NCBI GenBank assembly: GCA_036676415.1 | Contig: JAKFCX010000014.1 | Location: 1 to 20,802, forward strand | Reading direction: 5' to 3' | From: JAEZDC01 sp036676415 | Lineage (GTDB): Bacteria > Bacteroidota > Bacteroidia > Chitinophagales > Chitinophagaceae | DNA length: 20,802 nt | The notes under the pieces: generated by a model | Told to the model about the DNA's origin: nothing | The model's input: the letters and a program-made list of their open reading frames with translations, nothing else | The model's database searches: none | Shown: one piece after another, positions 1-7,829 of the stretch | Numbering within the stretch: the stretch's first letter is position 1 | How the letters are laid out: each line of letters begins with the position of its first letter | Made by a program: the position numbers and the translations under genes

Positions 1-165
1 CGACGGATGATCCGGCGCAGCACGTAGCCGCGACCTTCATTGGACGGCAGCACGCCGTCAGCGATCAGGAAACCGCAGGAACGAATGTGGTCGGAAACGA
101 CTTTGAGCGACGACTGATCGCCGTTTTCGCAGCCGATCGCTTCAGCCGAAGCCTTGAGGCCAGCA
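1..165 (-). other. alaS: foreign alaS fragment at a chimeric contig end
   Basis: Read on the minus strand, this stretch translates without stops into an internal piece of bacterial alanyl-tRNA synthetase, including SSLKVVSDHIRS, ADGVLPSNEGRGY and VLRRIIRR. This is the end of the class II catalytic domain. The wording is that of gammaproteobacterial, Pseudomonas-like AlaS. The resident AlaS at 5032 has DHIRAISFTIADG and LPSNTGAGYVIRR at the same place. The segment is visibly GC-rich, while the rest of the window is AT-rich. The join lies about 150-172, where the reading frame changes from the copper ATPase to AlaS. An assembly or amplification chimera is more likely than real transfer, because the piece is internal to a gene and sits at the very edge. 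Confidence 0.88.
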
Positions 166-2527
166 GATTACTCATGCCAAAAGTTATTAATAAGATTGTC
201 AGGCTGCTGGCAGGCATTAAGATAGCAGCCACTAATGGAGACAAAGTTCCTTGTACGGCAAAGGATAATCCTATAATATTATAGAGGATAGAAACAACGA
301 AAGCAAACACTACAACCTTCTTATTATCCCGGCAAGCATGAAGAAACCTATCCAATATTCGCAATTTATCTGCCTGCATAATTGCATCACTGGCAGGAGT
401 GAAGCTATTGTTTTCTTCACTGATGGCGATACCAACATCAGCTTGTTTTAATGCACCGGCATCATTTAAACCATCACCGATCATCATTACTTTTTTGCCC
501 TGACTTTGCAATTCTTTTATGGCAAGAAGTTTAGCCTGTGGACTTTGATTGAAGAATATGCTGGGCCCTTTCCCCAAAATATTTCTGAGGAAGTTTTTTT
601 CTCCATCATTATCTCCACTTAGTATGGAGACCTGGTAATTCTTCTGTAGTTTTCTTAACAGTGCAGGAATCTCATCACGATAATGATTACGAAAATTAAA
701 AACACCCATCAATTCACCATTAACTGATAAATAAACAGAAGACTGGCTATTAGATGAACTTGATTTACCCGTAACAAACTTTTCAGATCCTAAACAGATG
801 AGATGTCCTTCAATAGTTCCTTCAATTCCTTGCCCGGCTAATTCCTTAAATCGCACAACACCTGATCTTTCATCTGTATCCAGCCATTTTAATATGGCTT
901 TACTCATTGGATGAGTAGATTGTGATGCAAGTGAAGCGATCATTTCCTTTACTTCTGGCATTAATGTTTTACCGATATAGCTTACTTCACTATATCTTCC
1001 TGTTGTAAGCGTTCCTGTCTTGTCGAAAACAATATGATCAACGTTGGCTATGTCTTCAATCGCCTGTGCATTTCTGAGGTAGAACTGGTTATTTCCTAAG
1101 ATGCGTAAGATGTTGCCGTTAGTGAATGTGTTGCAAAGCAATAATGCACAAGGGCAGGCAACAATTAAAACTGCTGTTACTGCATCCATCATTTTAGAAC
1201 TGTCATTGAAATACCAGTAAATGGCCGCTGCTGATGCTATACTAAAAAGAACAACAGTAAAATATCTTGCTAATGCATGAACAAATGATCTTTCATTATC
1301 GGGGACCTGCTGCTTTTGCTCTTTGTTCCATAAACTGGTAAGATAACTTTGTGCTACTTCTTTAATAACAAGAATCTCAATGTTGCCGTTAACCTGTTTA
1401 CCACCGGCATAAACTATTTCACCCATTTCTTTGGCTACAGGCAAACTTTCACCGGTAACAAAACTATAATCAATCAGTGCTTTGCCTTTGGTAATGATTC
1501 CATCAGCAGGAATGAGTTCATTGTTATGTATCAGTAATGTATCATCAAGTGCAATATCCGGTAATGTAACTACCTCTTCCTTCTGATTCTTTATCCTTGA
1601 TATGGCAATAGGAAAATAGGAAGTATAATCTCTTTCAAAACTTAGTTGCTTGTAGGTTTTGTGTTGCAAAACTCGTCCGATGAGCATAAAGAAAACGATA
1701 CCGCTCATGGAATCAAAATAACCTCCACCGGTATTCGTCAAAACTTCATACACGCTTCTGCCAAAAGTTACCCATACCGCTAAAACTATTGGTGCATCAA
1801 TATTTAAGAACCGATGCTTCAGACTTTTCCATGCACTGCTGTAAAATTCTGTTGCAGAATAAAAGAAAACAGGCAGGCTAAGTACCAGGTTAATATACCT
1901 GAATACATTTACCATGCTTTGCTCTTTATCGTCTATGCCAAGGTATTCAGGAAAACTCAGCAGCATAATGTTGGCAAAACAAAAACCAGCTACTCCTAAC
2001 TTGAAAATCTTGGACCGATCATAGAATTTTTTCTTTTTTTCCAGGTTGTTCAGGCTGATGTATGGTTCATAGCCAATGCTGGTAAGTAATTCAGCGACTT
2101 TTCGTAGCGTTACTTTTTTGGGATTGAAAATTACTTCTGCTTCTTTGCGTGGGAAATTTACCTTGCTGGTGATAATTCCATTATTTATACGATAGAGATT
2201 CTCCAGCAGCCACAAACAACTGCTGCAATGCATTTGCGGAAGATAAAAAGTAATGTGTATTTGCTCATCATCCTTATAACTGATCAACGATGATTGAATC
2301 TTATCATCATCAAGGAAAGAAAATTTATCGTCTCTAACAGCTATTCTTTGACTGGTGCCGGGATTATTACTGATCTCGTAATAATCACACATCCCGCTTT
2401 TATTGAGGATTTCATATACACTTCTGCAGCCTTCACAACAGAATTCCTTGCTATGTGCTTTTATAATGGTATCACATTCCTCACCACAATGATAGCAGCT
2501 GAGGATGGTTTGTTGTGTTTTGATCAT
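65..2527 (-). CDS. ccoI: copper-translocating P1B-type ATPase, CcoI/FixI type (3' end chimeric)
   Basis: Membrane copper pump of the CcoI/FixI type, which delivers copper for cbb3 cytochrome oxidase. The N-terminus has a cysteine-rich metal-binding segment (C11/C14 and CCEGC at 30-34), then a heavy-metal-associated domain with MHCSSC at 99-104. Later come the actuator TGES (358-361), the CPC transport motif (458-460), the phosphorylated Asp in DKTGT (D502), the HP motif (539-540) and the hinge GDGLND (684-689). Hydrophobic segments flank these blocks. The genuine protein ends near residue 786. The last ~30 residues, starting near the ASRLRLKR segment, are read out of frame from the foreign alaS piece, so the true stop is missing. 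The stop of the hemerythrin-like gene lies 11 bp upstream of this start, so the two are probably co-transcribed. cco genes would be expected beyond the join. Confidence 0.9.
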   Translation of the reverse strand: MIKTQQTILSCYHCGEECDTIIKAHSKEFCCEGCRSVYEILNKSGMCDYYEISNNPGTSQRIAVRDDKFSFLDDDKIQSSLISYKDDEQIHITFYLPQMHCSSCLWLLENLYRINNGIITSKVNFPRKEAEVIFNPKKVTLRKVAELLTSIGYEPYISLNNLEKKKKFYDRSKIFKLGVAGFCFANIMLLSFPEYLGIDDKEQSMVNVFRYINLVLSLPVFFYSATEFYSSAWKSLKHRFLNIDAPIVLAVWVTFGRSVYEVLTNTGGGYFDSMSGIVFFMLIGRVLQHKTYKQLSFERDYTSYFPIAISRIKNQKEEVVTLPDIALDDTLLIHNNELIPADGIITKGKALIDYSFVTGESLPVAKEMGEIVYAGGKQVNGNIEILVIKEVAQSYLTSLWNKEQKQQVPDNERSFVHALARYFTVVLFSIASAAAIYWYFNDSSKMMDAVTAVLIVACPCALLLCNTFTNGNILRILGNNQFYLRNAQAIEDIANVDHIVFDKTGTLTTGRYSEVSYIGKTLMPEVKEMIASLASQSTHPMSKAILKWLDTDERSGVVRFKELAGQGIEGTIEGHLICLGSEKFVTGKSSSSNSQSSVYLSVNGELMGVFNFRNHYRDEIPALLRKLQKNYQVSILSGDNDGEKNFLRNILGKGPSIFFNQSPQAKLLAIKELQSQGKKVMMIGDGLNDAGALKQADVGIAISEENNSFTPASDAIMQADKLRILDRFLHACRDNKKVVVFAFVVSILYNIIGLSFAVQGTLSPLVAAILMPASSLTILLITFGMSNLLASRLRLKRSAAKTAISRRSKSFPTTFVPAVS

Positions 2528-2538
2528 GTTGCCTTTAC

Positions 2539-3054
2539 TCAGTTATTGATCTTAGGATATAAAAAATTTTGCTCCAGGTGAAGCCAGTTGTAAATCTTGT
2601 TTTCCAATGTAAACATCTCGTTCAGGCATTCTTTCCAACCCTTACTCCATTGAGGATCTGCATTATAATTATCTAATACCTGTCTTAATTTGTGCACCAG
2701 GTTTAATATCACCTTCTGTGTTCCCTGGATGTTTTTATAAACCGTATTCTCCACGCAATTCGTAGGAATTATTTTTTCAGTACCACGGTAGTGATGTTTG
2801 ATACATGGAAAAATGATCACCGTTTCTTTCTTAAACAAATGATTTACCTCATCCCATAACTTGCTGAACAGCATATGCACCAATTCAGAAACAGAATCAG
2901 ACAATTCAACTACCTGGCTGTTATGATCTAGGTATTCCATGATCCTTTTTGCCGAATCTCCGATCTCCCGCTGATATTTATACTCGATCAAATTACACAG
3001 ACCTTCAGGCGTTAACGCCTCTTCTGAATATTTATCTAATTGATGTAGTAACAT
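2539..3054 (-). CDS. hemerythrin-like protein of the YtfE/RIC type with an incomplete iron-ligand set
   Basis: A 171-residue, mostly helical protein. Two signatures fit the C-terminal hemerythrin-like domain of YtfE/RIC (di-iron repair) proteins: NHLFKKETVIIFP (71-83), which matches the family's HLEKEE-LFP block, and WLHLEQNFLYP (157-167), which matches HLENNxLFP. H72, E77, H159 and E161 fall at ligand positions. The His expected in the first helix (here IEYKYQRE) and the one in the MxxEH block (here NIQGTQ) are absent, and the N-terminal ScdA domain is missing. It lies between a Crp/Fnr gene and ccoI, which suggests a role in low-oxygen or nitrosative stress. A palindromic candidate regulator site lies upstream at 3125-3138. 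The fold assignment is fairly likely. Function is uncertain because the metal site looks partial. Confidence 0.6.
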   Translation of the reverse strand: MLLHQLDKYSEEALTPEGLCNLIEYKYQREIGDSAKRIMEYLDHNSQVVELSDSVSELVHMLFSKLWDEVNHLFKKETVIIFPCIKHHYRGTEKIIPTNCVENTVYKNIQGTQKVILNLVHKLRQVLDNYNADPQWSKGWKECLNEMFTLENKIYNWLHLEQNFLYPKINN

Positions 3055-3124
3055 AGCAAGCGTTTTATCATCACAAGTTAAACTGGATATTGCCGCATCT
3101 AAATGAGTTTACTCAAGTACTGTT

Positions 3125-3138
3125 ATGACTTTTATCAT
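3125..3138. promoter_or_regulatory. candidate Crp/Fnr-type operator 1
   Basis: ATGAC-TTTT-ATCAT, with outer T and A extending the symmetry to 16 bp. The layout (5-bp arms, 4-bp spacer) is that of the Fnr box TTGAT-N4-ATCAA. It lies about 70 bp before the hemerythrin-like gene and just after the end of the regulator gene. A second palindrome, TGAGT-TT-ACTCA, lies at 3104-3115. The arm matches the site at 3902-3915. Binding is inferred. Confidence 0.45.
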
Positions 3139-3153
3139 AGAGCAATACCTGTA

Positions 3154-3867
3154 TCAATCCTGCAGGTTAGCGGTTCGTTCAAGTTCTCTCTGCATTAAGA
3201 TCTTGATTTTCTTGCCATCAAGCTCAACCATACCATCTTTTTTGAACTCACTCAACAATCTTATAGTTGATTCCGTTGCCGTTCCTACGAGGTTTGCAAT
3301 TTCTTCTCTCGAAAATCTTACATTCAATGTAATGCCATCCTGTTCAAACCCATAAGTGTCTTTAATGAACAGCAATGTTTCGGCAAGTCTTTCTCTTACC
3401 GGCTTTTGTGCAAGATGGGTTAACTGTAATTCTGCTCTATGCAATTCATAACTCAGCAGCTTCATCATTTCAAAGGCAAGACCTGCATCATTCTTCAGCA
3501 CATCAATAAAAATCTCTTTTGGAATAAAACATATGTGGGTGTCTTCCAATACAATAGCAGATGCTCCATATCTGTCACCACCAAGTAAAGCCCTGTATCC
3601 TGTAATATCTCCTTCTTTCAATAACCGAATGATTTGTTCTTTTCCATCATCACCTAAATGAGAAAGTTTCACCTTACCGGAACTGACGCAATACACACCA
3701 AATGGATGTGATCCTTCATGAAAAACCACCTGGCCTCGCTTATATATATTGCACACCTTATGCTCGTTGAGAATCTCAAGATGTTCTTTTTTAGCTTTAC
3801 TCAGCACAGAATTCATCATTGCTTCACTGGTGTGACAATCAAAGCGAATTTCAACAGGAGGTTTCAT
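3154..3867 (-). CDS. Crp/Fnr family transcriptional regulator
   Basis: A 237-residue regulator. A cyclic-nucleotide-binding-like beta-roll (about 30-125) contains GQVVFHEGSHPFGVYCV and GKVKL, followed by the long dimer helix and a C-terminal winged HTH with recognition region SREEIANLVGTATESTIRLL (186-205). The four-Cys N-terminal [4Fe-4S] cluster motif of enterobacterial Fnr is absent: only C11, C39, C60 and C113 are scattered through the sensor domain. How it senses oxygen, NO or redox state is therefore open. It sits between the M23 gene and the hemerythrin-like/ccoI genes, matching the usual pairing of Fnr-like regulators with microaerobic respiration genes in Bacteroidetes. A palindrome lies 35-48 bp upstream of the start, suggesting autoregulation. 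Family call is secure; the physiological signal is inferred. Confidence 0.88.
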   Translation of the reverse strand: MKPPVEIRFDCHTSEAMMNSVLSKAKKEHLEILNEHKVCNIYKRGQVVFHEGSHPFGVYCVSSGKVKLSHLGDDGKEQIIRLLKEGDITGYRALLGGDRYGASAIVLEDTHICFIPKEIFIDVLKNDAGLAFEMMKLLSYELHRAELQLTHLAQKPVRERLAETLLFIKDTYGFEQDGITLNVRFSREEIANLVGTATESTIRLLSEFKKDGMVELDGKKIKILMQRELERTANLQD

Positions 3868-3901
3868 GCCTCAAAATAAAGCAGACAAAATTTTAGAGAA
3901 G

Positions 3902-3915
3902 ATGACCCACGTCAT
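3902..3915. promoter_or_regulatory. candidate Crp/Fnr-type operator 2 (autoregulatory)
   Basis: Perfect palindrome ATGAC-CCAC-GTCAT, 35-48 bp upstream of the Crp/Fnr start and overlapping the stop codon of the M23 gene. It has the same arm as the site at 3125-3138. Both sites preceding genes of this cluster makes the regulator itself the likely ligand (inference). Confidence 0.45.
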
Positions 3916-4886
3916 TAATCCAGGCTCTGGTTTCCGGCAGCAGCCAGTTTTAGCAACCGGTCAAACTGTTCAGGTGATAAATCGTTATAAAAATAGAAGA
4001 TCGGATCTACAGGATTTCCGTTTTTGTGTACTTCGTAATGGCAATGAGGACCAGTGCTTTTACCGGTATTGCCCACCCAGCCAATTACTTCACCACGCTT
4101 CACGCTTTGACCGGCTCTTACTTTTACACGAACCATATGGCCATACAAGGTTTCATATCCATATCCATGGTTGATCACCACATGATTACCATAACCACCA
4201 CTGCTTGAGCCTGAAGTTTTTACTCTGCCATCTGCTGTTGCATAAATAGGTGTACCCTGTGGTGCCGTAAAATCTAGCCCTGCATGAAACTTTGTTACTT
4301 TGTAAACAGGATCAATTCGGTAGCCAAAGCCGGAAGCCACTCTTCTCAGGTCTTTATTGGCAACAGGTTGTATCGCAGGAATTCCTGCCAGTAATTTCTC
4401 TTTGTTCTGCAACATCTGGCCAATGTCTTCATAAGATTTTGCCTGGTAAGCCAGTCTTGCAGATAAAACATTCAACTGCGATGTAAGAATTTTAGTTAAC
4501 TGGCTTTCACCCAAGGTTCTCACATACTGGAGTTCTTTCGTTTTCTCCATTTCTTCAATCCTTGCACTATCCGGAACCGGTTCAGCTTCAAATATGGCAC
4601 GATACACTTCATTATCTCTCGTCTGTAATTCCTGCATCTGCTTTTGCAGTTCTGTTAACCTTGCATTCAGCACACCATAATCCTGCCTGAGGTCTTCATT
4701 TTCGGCCCTCATGAGTTTTTCCTTGGGAGAATCGATGTACTCAAAAGCAATGACCACGATTATAAAAGCAGTAAAAATCGATGCTGCAATAAAACCGAAT
4801 ATGCGAAGCAACTTCACCCTGAAAGGCGTTATCAGCTTTTCAAACCGAAGCGTATGTGTATTATAGAAATATTTTATCTTCCTCAT
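3915..4886 (-). CDS. membrane-anchored M23 (LytM-type) peptidoglycan endopeptidase
   Basis: A 323-residue protein with a short cytoplasmic N-terminus, one membrane segment (about 26-50), a coiled-coil stretch rich in E, Q and L (about 54-165), and a C-terminal M23 domain. Zinc ligands are visible: H201 and D205 in FHAGLDF, and H283 in GPHCHYEV with H281 as the other active-site His. The cleft motif GNHVVINHG and the family ending NPVDPIFYF are also present. Such proteins cut peptide cross-links in the periplasm or activate other hydrolases during growth and division. The ligand set is complete, so it is probably an active enzyme. It is divergently oriented to alaS, with a long inverted repeat between. 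Transcription may continue into the regulator gene 47 bp downstream. Confidence 0.9.
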   Translation of the reverse strand: MRKIKYFYNTHTLRFEKLITPFRVKLLRIFGFIAASIFTAFIIVVIAFEYIDSPKEKLMRAENEDLRQDYGVLNARLTELQKQMQELQTRDNEVYRAIFEAEPVPDSARIEEMEKTKELQYVRTLGESQLTKILTSQLNVLSARLAYQAKSYEDIGQMLQNKEKLLAGIPAIQPVANKDLRRVASGFGYRIDPVYKVTKFHAGLDFTAPQGTPIYATADGRVKTSGSSSGGYGNHVVINHGYGYETLYGHMVRVKVRAGQSVKRGEVIGWVGNTGKSTGPHCHYEVHKNGNPVDPIFYFYNDLSPEQFDRLLKLAAAGNQSLD

Positions 4887-4891
4887 TAAGT

Positions 4892-4967
4892 AAAGTCATT
4901 AAGCCATCGGTCAGAAAGTCAATTTAGTGCTGATCAATGACTAACTGACCAATAACTTAATGACTTT
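4892..4967. repeat. 76-bp interrupted palindrome between M23 gene and alaS
   Basis: Three nested pairs of arms with equal gaps on both sides: AAAGTCATTAAG (4892-4903) with CTTAATGACTTT (4956-4967); GGTCAG (4909-4914) with CTGACC (4945-4950); AGTCA (4917-4921) with TGACT (4938-4942). Every arm carries a GTCA/TGAC core. It fills the divergent promoter region. It could be a cruciform operator, a REP-like palindromic element, or a hairpin in the M23 transcript. Confidence 0.7.
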
Positions 4968-4975
4968 CTTATCCT

Positions 4976-4983
4976 TACCTTTG
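4976..4983 (+). promoter_or_regulatory. -7 promoter box for alaS
   Basis: TACCTTTG fits the Bacteroidetes -7 consensus TAnnTTTG exactly and lies about 50 bp before the alaS start codon. A clear -33 box is not visible. The right arm of the long palindrome ends 8 bp upstream. Confidence 0.5.
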
Positions 4984-5031
4984 TCGGCCTTCAAAGTTAG
5001 CTGACACAGCTTCAAATGTATTGTAAAATTT

Positions 5032-7671
5032 ATGATGACAAGTTCTGACATACGTAAGCAGTTTTTAGACTTTTTTGCATCAAAAGGACATCAAATCGTT
5101 CCTTCTGCACCCATTGTTGTAAAGAATGATCCGACCCTTCTTTTTACTAATGCAGGTATGAACCAGTTCAAGGATTTTTTCCTGGGGAACAGGACACCCG
5201 AAAATCCAAGGATTGCAGATACGCAAAAATGTTTACGTGTTAGTGGTAAACACAACGACCTCGAAGAAGTTGGAGTGGATACTTATCATCATACGATGTT
5301 CGAGATGCTGGGTAACTGGAGTTTTGGAGATTATTTTAAATCTGAAGCCATAGCATGGAGCTGGGAATTGCTTACTGAAGTTTATAAAATTCCGAAGGAC
5401 AGGTTATACGTTACCATTTTTGGTGGTGATAAATCTGAAGCCTTACCGGAAGATACTGAAGCCCTGGATTTCTGGAAAAGACATACTGATGCCAGCAGGA
5501 TTCTCCCATTTGGCAAGAAAGATAATTTCTGGGAAATGGGTGATACCGGTCCTTGTGGTCCATGTACAGAGATACATGTAGATACAAGATCAGATGAAGA
5601 CAGAAAACTGGTTGATGGAAAAACACTGGTGAATGCAGATCATCCACAGGTGATAGAGATCTGGAACAATGTATTCATTCAGTTCAACCGTTTAAAAGAT
5701 GGCTCGCTTGAATTTCTTCCCGCAAAGCATGTGGATACAGGGATGGGATTCGAAAGACTGGTTCGTGTGCTGCAGCAAAAACAAAGTAATTACGATACAG
5801 ATATTTTCACAGGCACGATCGCTGAGATTGAAAAGATCACCAAACAACAATACAAAGGCACAGACGAAAAAGCAGATGTGGCTTTTCGTGTGATAGCCGA
5901 TCATATCAGGGCTATATCTTTTACCATAGCTGACGGACAGCTTCCTTCCAATACAGGTGCAGGATATGTGATCAGGAGAATTTTAAGAAGAGCGGTTCGC
6001 TATTTCTACTCTTATCTCAATTACAAACAACCACTGTTGTTTAAGCTGGTTCCTGTTTTAGCGAAGCAATTCGAAACAGTTTTTCCTGAATTACAAAAAC
6101 AGGAAGAATTCGTGACAAAAGTGGTGAAGGAAGAAGAAGATGCATTCCTGAGAACACTTGATAAAGGTCTTAAGAAAATTGATGAGATTATTTCAACAGC
6201 TTCAGCAAGTAAGGAAAAGGAAATTAATGGTAAAGCTGCATTTGAATTGTTTGACACGTTCGGTTTTCCGATTGATCTTACTCGTTTAATCGCTGCTGAA
6301 AATAATTTGACGGTGAATGAATCTGCTTTTGAAGCAGAGATGAAACAACAAAAAGATCGTAGCCGTGCCGCCGGAACAGTTGATGCTGAAGACTGGATCA
6401 CGGTGAATGATGTTTCGTCGTCTGAATTTGTTGGTTATGATTCTTTGGAAGTAAAAACCAGGCTCGTAAAATACAGGAAAGTAAAGGCAAAAGGTAAAGA
6501 AGCTTACCAGGTGGTATTGGAGAAAACACCTTTTTATGCAGAAAGTGGTGGACAGGTTGGTGACACCGGTGTTTTAAACTTTGCTGGTGAAAAAGTGAAT
6601 GTATTCGATACCAAGAAAGAAAATGACCTCATCATTCATTTCACTGAAGTATTGCCTGGGAATTTCAAAACAGATGTTGATGCGATCGTACATAAAACCA
6701 AAAGACATCATACAGCGGTTCATCATAGTGCAACACATTTACTGCATGCTGCATTAAGATCAGTGCTTGGAACACATGTTGCCCAGAAAGGAAGTTTGGT
6801 AAACGAAGAACATCTTCGCTTCGACTTCTCGCATTTTGCAAAGGTTTCTGATGAAGAAATAAAGAAGATAGAAGCTTTAGTGAATGAGAAGATAAGGGAA
6901 AATATTCCTGTAGTCATCAAAAGCATGAGCAAAGATGAAGCTGTGGCTATGGGTGCAATGGCTTTGTTCGGCGAAAAATATGGTGATGTGGTAAGAGTGG
7001 TGATAATGGATCCCAATTACTCTATTGAACTTTGTGGTGGAACACATATTGGCAGCACAGGAGAACTGGGTATCTTTAAGATACTACACGAATCTGCTGT
7101 AGCTGCAGGTGTAAGAAGAATTGAAGCGGTAAGTGGCCATGCTGCTGAAGAATATATCAACAGCCAGTTGCAGTTGATGGAAGAAATAAAAGCCTGTCTT
7201 AAAAATCCAAACGAAGTAAAGAAGGCAATCGATAATCTGCTTGCTGAGAATATTGATCTTAGAAAATCAATTGAATCGCTTTATAATAAACAGCTCAGCA
7301 GCATAAGGAAAGAGCTGGTGAATAAAGTTGAATCGATCAATGGCATCAGTTTCATCGGTGCTGAAGTTGAAGTGGCGAATGCTGATGCACTAAAGAAATT
7401 GTGTTTCGACCTGAAGAATGATCTCACAGACTATGTCGTTGTGCTTGTTGCAAATATTGGCGGTAAAGCCAATGTTGCTGTAATGCTGGAAGAACTTATT
7501 GCCCAGAACAGGGAATTAGATGCTGGAAAGATCATTAAAGAACATATTTCGCCGCTTATCAAAGGTGGTGGTGGTGGACAAAAAACACTTGCCACAGCCG
7601 GAGGCACGGATGCAAGTAATCTCGACAAGGTTATTCAGGTTGTCAGGAGTTTATTTCAACCTGCTCATTAA
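5032..7671 (+). CDS. alaS: alanyl-tRNA synthetase
   Basis: Attaches alanine to tRNA-Ala in the cytoplasm. The 879 residues match the family's usual ~875. The class II catalytic domain carries the N-terminal FFASKGHQIVPSAPIV block, TNAGMNQFKDFFLG, and FEMLGNWSFGDYFK. The editing domain has its zinc/active-site residues in HSATH (H565, H569) and CGGTH (C668, H672). The C-terminal C-Ala domain carries the glycine-rich IKGGGGGQ (from about 843), used in tRNA binding and dimerisation. All hallmark residues are present. The start could be the first or second Met, as the gene begins with two ATG codons and there is no Shine-Dalgarno site to decide. A TAnnTTTG box lies ~50 bp upstream. Codon use matches the host, unlike the alaS fragment at the left edge. 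Confidence 0.98.
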   Translation: MMTSSDIRKQFLDFFASKGHQIVPSAPIVVKNDPTLLFTNAGMNQFKDFFLGNRTPENPRIADTQKCLRVSGKHNDLEEVGVDTYHHTMFEMLGNWSFGDYFKSEAIAWSWELLTEVYKIPKDRLYVTIFGGDKSEALPEDTEALDFWKRHTDASRILPFGKKDNFWEMGDTGPCGPCTEIHVDTRSDEDRKLVDGKTLVNADHPQVIEIWNNVFIQFNRLKDGSLEFLPAKHVDTGMGFERLVRVLQQKQSNYDTDIFTGTIAEIEKITKQQYKGTDEKADVAFRVIADHIRAISFTIADGQLPSNTGAGYVIRRILRRAVRYFYSYLNYKQPLLFKLVPVLAKQFETVFPELQKQEEFVTKVVKEEEDAFLRTLDKGLKKIDEIISTASASKEKEINGKAAFELFDTFGFPIDLTRLIAAENNLTVNESAFEAEMKQQKDRSRAAGTVDAEDWITVNDVSSSEFVGYDSLEVKTRLVKYRKVKAKGKEAYQVVLEKTPFYAESGGQVGDTGVLNFAGEKVNVFDTKKENDLIIHFTEVLPGNFKTDVDAIVHKTKRHHTAVHHSATHLLHAALRSVLGTHVAQKGSLVNEEHLRFDFSHFAKVSDEEIKKIEALVNEKIRENIPVVIKSMSKDEAVAMGAMALFGEKYGDVVRVVIMDPNYSIELCGGTHIGSTGELGIFKILHESAVAAGVRRIEAVSGHAAEEYINSQLQLMEEIKACLKNPNEVKKAIDNLLAENIDLRKSIESLYNKQLSSIRKELVNKVESINGISFIGAEVEVANADALKKLCFDLKNDLTDYVVVLVANIGGKANVAVMLEELIAQNRELDAGKIIKEHISPLIKGGGGGQKTLATAGGTDASNLDKVIQVVRSLFQPAH

Positions 7672-7685
7672 GGTTCCGAACCCTG

Positions 7686-7720
7686 AAGTGAGTGACACAA
7701 CGAAAGTGCCATAGTAGCAC
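7686..7720 (+). repeat. dispersed intergenic repeat, copy 1
   Basis: Contains AAGTGAGTGACACAACGAA (7686-7704) followed by CCATAGTAGCAC. The 19-mer occurs again, inverted, at 12972-12990, followed by CACATAGTAGCAG. It lies between alaS and the PDZ gene. An exact 19-bp match plus similar flanks in two unrelated gaps suggests a genome-wide intergenic repeat (inference). Confidence 0.55.
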
Positions 7721-7756
7721 ATTGCCGGCTACCTTAAAATTTCACTTTAACACTTC

Positions 7757-7768
7757 CGAAACGTTTCG
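7757..7768. promoter_or_regulatory. perfect 12-bp palindrome CGAAACGTTTCG in promoter
   Basis: CGAAACGTTTCG is self-complementary and has the shape of LacI/GalR-family operators, which have a central CG. It lies about 18 bp upstream of the -7 box of the PDZ gene, where a repressor or activator could act. The regulator itself is not in the window. Confidence 0.4.
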
Positions 7769-7785
7769 TATTTCATAAATCTTAC

Positions 7786-7793
7786 TACATTTG
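7786..7793 (+). promoter_or_regulatory. -7 promoter box for the PDZ protein gene
   Basis: TACATTTG matches TAnnTTTG and lies 36 bp before the start codon. A weak TTTCG lies about 17 bp upstream as a possible -33 element, inside the palindrome at 7757-7768. Confidence 0.5.
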
Positions 7794-7829
7794 ATCTACT
7801 AACAATTTCGTAGAATCAAAATTAAACGT

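Noticed and set aside
87..284. 65-codon plus-strand open frame at the left edge
   Set aside because: It spans the chimeric join and is antisense to the alaS fragment and ccoI.
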